Shown here piece by piece: positions 63,889 through 64,000 of a stretch of 64,000 nt of DNA; position 1 is the first letter of the stretch, and each line of letters opens with the position of its first letter. This stretch comes from Prostheceraeus crozeri (Eukaryota > Platyhelminthes > Polycladida > Euryleptidae): contig CAJQUW010008597.1 of NCBI GenBank assembly GCA_907163375.1, forward strand, positions 42,315 through 106,314, read 5' to 3'. Under the pieces are notes generated by a model that was not told the origin of the DNA, searched no databases, and was given only the letters and a program-made list of their open reading frames with translations. The position numbers and the translations under genes are program-made.

Positions 63889-64000
63889 ATGAAGCAGATG
63901 TGTTGCTTGCCATGTAATGAGCCGCCAGAGGTGAATGTCGTTGTCACTTGCACTTGCTGCGCCAGCTTCATAATGAAACCCCTAAGCAATGTGAACACGA
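63889..64000 (+). CDS. small Cys-rich protein, element C (partial, window end)
   Basis: ATG 63889 opens KQMCCLPCNEPPEVNV and TCTCCAS, matching the region A gene at 10388-10543. A one-base difference near 63970 appears to change frame relative to A. The gene runs off the window. Confidence 0.5.
   Translation, partial: MKQMCCLPCNEPPEVNVVVTCTCCASFIMKPLSNVNT

Larger units (their letters stand above)
58240..64000 (+). mobile_element. Polinton/Maverick element C (same family as A, inverted, cut by window end)
   Basis: The genes are the same as in region A, in the same order from the possible SSB gene to the Cys-rich protein, with similar promoters, intron positions and subterminal repeats. They run in the opposite direction. 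The left boundary near 58.2 kb is approximate. Some genes broken in A are intact here (core protein, SSB-like, PolB-N-like); the ATPase is broken. The remaining genes, including PolB, must lie to the right of the window. Confidence 0.85.

Noticed and set aside
1-64000. A and C as the two terminal repeats of one giant element spanning the window
   Set aside because: Each carries a full block of the same genes with different mutations, and the intervening DNA is a nest of unrelated transposons plus another Polinton with its own target duplication.

Overview
The window looks like nuclear DNA from a metazoan, most likely an invertebrate. It holds no recognisable single-copy host gene and almost all of it is transposon sequence. 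The evidence is small GT-AG introns, TATA/CCAAT promoters, and a mix of Polinton/Maverick, Penelope-like, BEL/Pao, non-LTR, hAT and Tc1/mariner elements. The species cannot be read from the sequence.

Region A (1 to about 15.3 kb) is a decayed Polinton with its left end outside the window. A broken protein-primed DNA polymerase B runs rightward (1304-5156). Leftward genes follow: two capsid-like 'WEV' proteins, a pVI/pX-like virion protein, a retroviral-type integrase, a Cys-rich protein, a conserved virion-type protein, a packaging ATPase, a basic core protein, two RING-type proteins, a DEDDh-exonuclease-like protein and a possible ssDNA-binding early protein. Region C (about 58.2 kb to the window end) is a second copy of the same family in inverted orientation, carrying the same genes in the same order but cut by the window edge.

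Region A/C expression architecture: polB, the possible SSB gene and the exonuclease-like gene all look as if their start codon lies at the end of a tiny first exon (ATG|G), spliced to acceptors beginning GCATCT or similar.

The middle (15.3-39.4 kb) is a transposon graveyard. A non-LTR element is split by a Penelope-like element. That element is split by a hAT with an exact 8-bp target duplication, and the hAT contains a complete-length but dead mariner and a second hAT-like insertion. Rightward come two more non-LTR fragments with inverted SINE copies, a CGBP1-like hAT, and a BEL/Pao fragment split by a second Penelope-like element with a 12-bp target duplication.

Region B (39421-57234) is a Polinton of a different, very AT-rich lineage, with both ends visible: terminal inverted repeats starting 5'-AGTAATGGGC and a perfect 6-bp target duplication TCTACG. 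It encodes an adenovirus-type protease, a fusion of a parvovirus-like PLA2 domain with an integrase, a major capsid protein (broken), membrane-active and fibre-like virion proteins, a 1533-codon PolB, a packaging ATPase and several unknowns. Most of its genes start right after a T/A-rich motif ending TAAAAATG. Its genes carry many short GC-rich hairpins, several sharing one sequence and read in frame. These two features are the most unusual signals in the window.
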